DNA of 64,000 nucleotides from positions 2,022,001 through 2,086,000 of the forward strand of contig NZ_CP075191.1 in NCBI RefSeq assembly GCF_020510625.1, written 5' to 3'. Under the pieces are notes generated by a model. That model worked only from the letters and a program-made list of their open reading frames with translations, was not told where the DNA came from and ran no database searches. The translations under genes were made by a program, and so were the position numbers. This document shows positions 63,063 to 64,000 of the stretch, in pieces. The stretch comes from Ferribacterium limneticum. GTDB taxonomy: Bacteria > Pseudomonadota > Gammaproteobacteria > Burkholderiales > Rhodocyclaceae. Each line of letters opens with the position of its first letter. Within the stretch, counting starts at the first letter, position 1.

Positions 63063-63389
63063 TTACCCTTCAGAGGCGTCGGCATCCCCCGCGCCTTTTT
63101 TCATGACCTTACCTTCGGCTGCACGTTGCTTGCGAACCTCTTTCGGATCGGCAATCAGCGGCCGGTAAATTTCGACGCGATCCTTGTCACGCAATATCGA
63201 ATCAACTTTGGACAGTTTGTTCCAGATACCGAATTTGTTCTTCTTGAGATCAATCTCCGGGTACTTCCCCAGCAAACCGGAGGCCTCGATTGCTTGTTGC
63301 AGTGAAGCCCCCTCTGGCAATTTGACGCGAACGAGCTCCTGCTTGTTGAGCAAGGCGTAACAAACTTCAACATTCAGCATTTCAGCCAT
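63063..63389 (-). CDS. rnfH: RnfH family ubiquitin-fold protein
   Basis: A 108-residue member of the RnfH/UPF0125 family with a beta-grasp (ubiquitin-like) fold: [53 protein letters not shown] and [28 protein letters not shown]. The final pattern [17 protein letters not shown] is diagnostic. Its function is unknown; the name comes from proximity to rnf genes in Rhodobacter. ATG 63389 overlaps the ratA stop by eight bases, the conserved ratA-rnfH pairing. The frame stays open 16 codons upstream inside ratA without a start signal. Confidence 0.92.
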   Translation of the reverse strand: MAEMLNVEVCYALLNKQELVRVKLPEGASLQQAIEASGLLGKYPEIDLKKNKFGIWNKLSKVDSILRDKDRVEIYRPLIADPKEVRKQRAAEGKVMKKGAGDADASEG

Positions 63390-63825
63390 GGCTGACTCCA
63401 TAGACCTGTGCAGCACGACGCACAAAGGCGTCGACAAACGTGTTCGCGATATGACTAAAAACAGGGCCGATCACTTTTTCGAACAGCTTGCTGGAAAACT
63501 CGTAATGCAACTGGAACTCGATCTTGCAGGCATTCTCGGCCAGGACCTTGAAATGCCACGCGCCTTCCAGGCGACGAAAAGGCCCGTCAACCAGCCGGAT
63601 TTTCATCAAACGCGGGAATTCCTTGTCATTCTCCGTCGTAAAACAGGATTTGACTGAATGGTAGTTGATGTGGAGGGTCGCGACGGTTTTCAACGCATCG
63701 CGAAATTTCACCTCGGTATGACTGCACCAGGGCAGAAATGCCGGGTAATCCTCGCAGCGATCCACCAGTTCGAACATGCGTTCGGCGGATTGCTCGATCA
63801 AGACTGTCTTTTCAACCAGAGCCAT
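63382..63825 (-). CDS. ratA: RatA/Coq10 START-domain protein
   Basis: A 147-residue protein of the polyketide-cyclase/START-like Coq10 family: [56 protein letters not shown] strands, [38 protein letters not shown], and the C-terminal [16 protein letters not shown] helix. In E. coli RatA was described as blocking 70S ribosome association. Homologues bind ubiquinone, so the cellular role is debated. The gene is divergent from smpB across 59 bases, the standard proteobacterial order smpB/ratA-rnfH. Confidence 0.93.
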   Translation of the reverse strand: MALVEKTVLIEQSAERMFELVDRCEDYPAFLPWCSHTEVKFRDALKTVATLHINYHSVKSCFTTENDKEFPRLMKIRLVDGPFRRLEGAWHFKVLAENACKIEFQLHYEFSSKLFEKVIGPVFSHIANTFVDAFVRRAAQVYGVSHG

Positions 63826-63884
63826 GCGGCGGCAGCATTCCTGTATCCTGTAGAATTCGCGATTTTAATGGATCACCCGGCAGC

Positions 63885-64000
63885 ATGAGCATTACCGTCA
63901 ACAAAAAAGCCTTTCACGACTACTTCGTCGAAGAAAAGTACGAGGCAGGCATTTCCCTCCAGGGTTGGGAGGTCAAAGCCATTCGCGCCGGGCGGATGAA
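63885..64000 (+). CDS. smpB: SsrA-binding protein SmpB, 5' end only
   Basis: The first 38 codons of smpB before the window ends. Translation gives [19 protein letters not shown], continuing [17 protein letters not shown], the highly conserved N-terminus of SmpB (normally about 150 residues), which carries tmRNA to stalled ribosomes. ATG 63885 is preceded by a weak purine region (GGATCACCCGGCAGC). A TAGAAT -10-like hexamer lies at 63851-63856 without a clear -35. The identity is firm despite truncation because this opening is distinctive and the ratA neighbour matches. Confidence 0.93.
   Translation, partial: MSITVNKKAFHDYFVEEKYEAGISLQGWEVKAIRAGRM

Overview
The window comes from a GC-rich betaproteobacterial chromosome. 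It looks like a Rhodocyclales relative (Dechloromonas/Azonexus type), judged from gene content and order: mltG-tmk-holB-pilZ-tatD, guaB-guaA, and ratA-rnfH facing smpB. This placement is inference from gene order and protein style, not from a database search. No rRNA, tRNA, CRISPR array, transposase or integrase gene was found.

Region 1 (1-15.7 kb) is part of a type VI secretion (T6SS) locus. On the + strand are the 3' part of vgrG with a C-terminal cargo-type tail, a candidate toxin with a hydrophobic segment, two tandem immunity-like genes sharing an almost identical 50-residue tail, and tssA. Convergent on the - strand is a tight operon, in transcription order: an M15 peptidase (TagX-like), a PAAR tip protein, an unrecognised membrane protein, tssM, tagF and an OmpA/BON protein. 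The sheath, tube, baseplate and ClpV genes are not in the window. A small membrane-anchored hypothetical protein, divergent from the peptidase across a perfect palindrome, closes the locus.

Region 2 (15.7-23 kb) is housekeeping. It holds an ankyrin-repeat periplasmic protein, tatD, a PilZ protein, holB, tmk and mltG on the - strand. ygfZ and an NRDE (TANGO2-like) protein follow on the + strand, then an L,D-transpeptidase and tadA on the - strand. Many stop/start pairs overlap by 4 bases.

Region 3 (23.5-59.0 kb) is the most striking part: one unbroken + strand biosynthetic gene cluster of about 35.5 kb. It starts with a Lol-like export set (LolD-like ATPase, FtsX/MacB-type permease, LolA-like periplasmic protein, outer-membrane barrel candidate). 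Four megasynthases follow. The first is FAAL-ACP-KS-AT-ACP-ACP-aminotransferase-methyltransferase-C-A-PCP, the second Cy-A-Ox-PCP, the third KS-AT-KR-DH-ACP, and the fourth C-A-PCP-C-A-PCP-reductase. MbtH, a DUF711 protein, a type II thioesterase and an Sfp-type phosphopantetheinyl transferase complete it. Read colinearly, the line would build a beta-amino (possibly alpha-methyl) fatty acyl unit, then probably Ala, a Cys-derived thiazole, a malonate-derived enoyl unit and two more residues. It would be released reductively as an aldehyde or alcohol. An aldehyde together with a beta-amine would allow imine macrocyclisation. I do not recognise this architecture as a named product.

Region 4 (59.3-64 kb) is housekeeping again: guaA and guaB (- strand), a DUF4124 protein (+), rnfH and ratA (-), and the 5' end of smpB (+). 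Just beyond the 3' end of guaA, a known integration hotspot, lie four copies of a TACCGTC motif between guaA and the biosynthetic cluster. They are a possible trace of past element integration.
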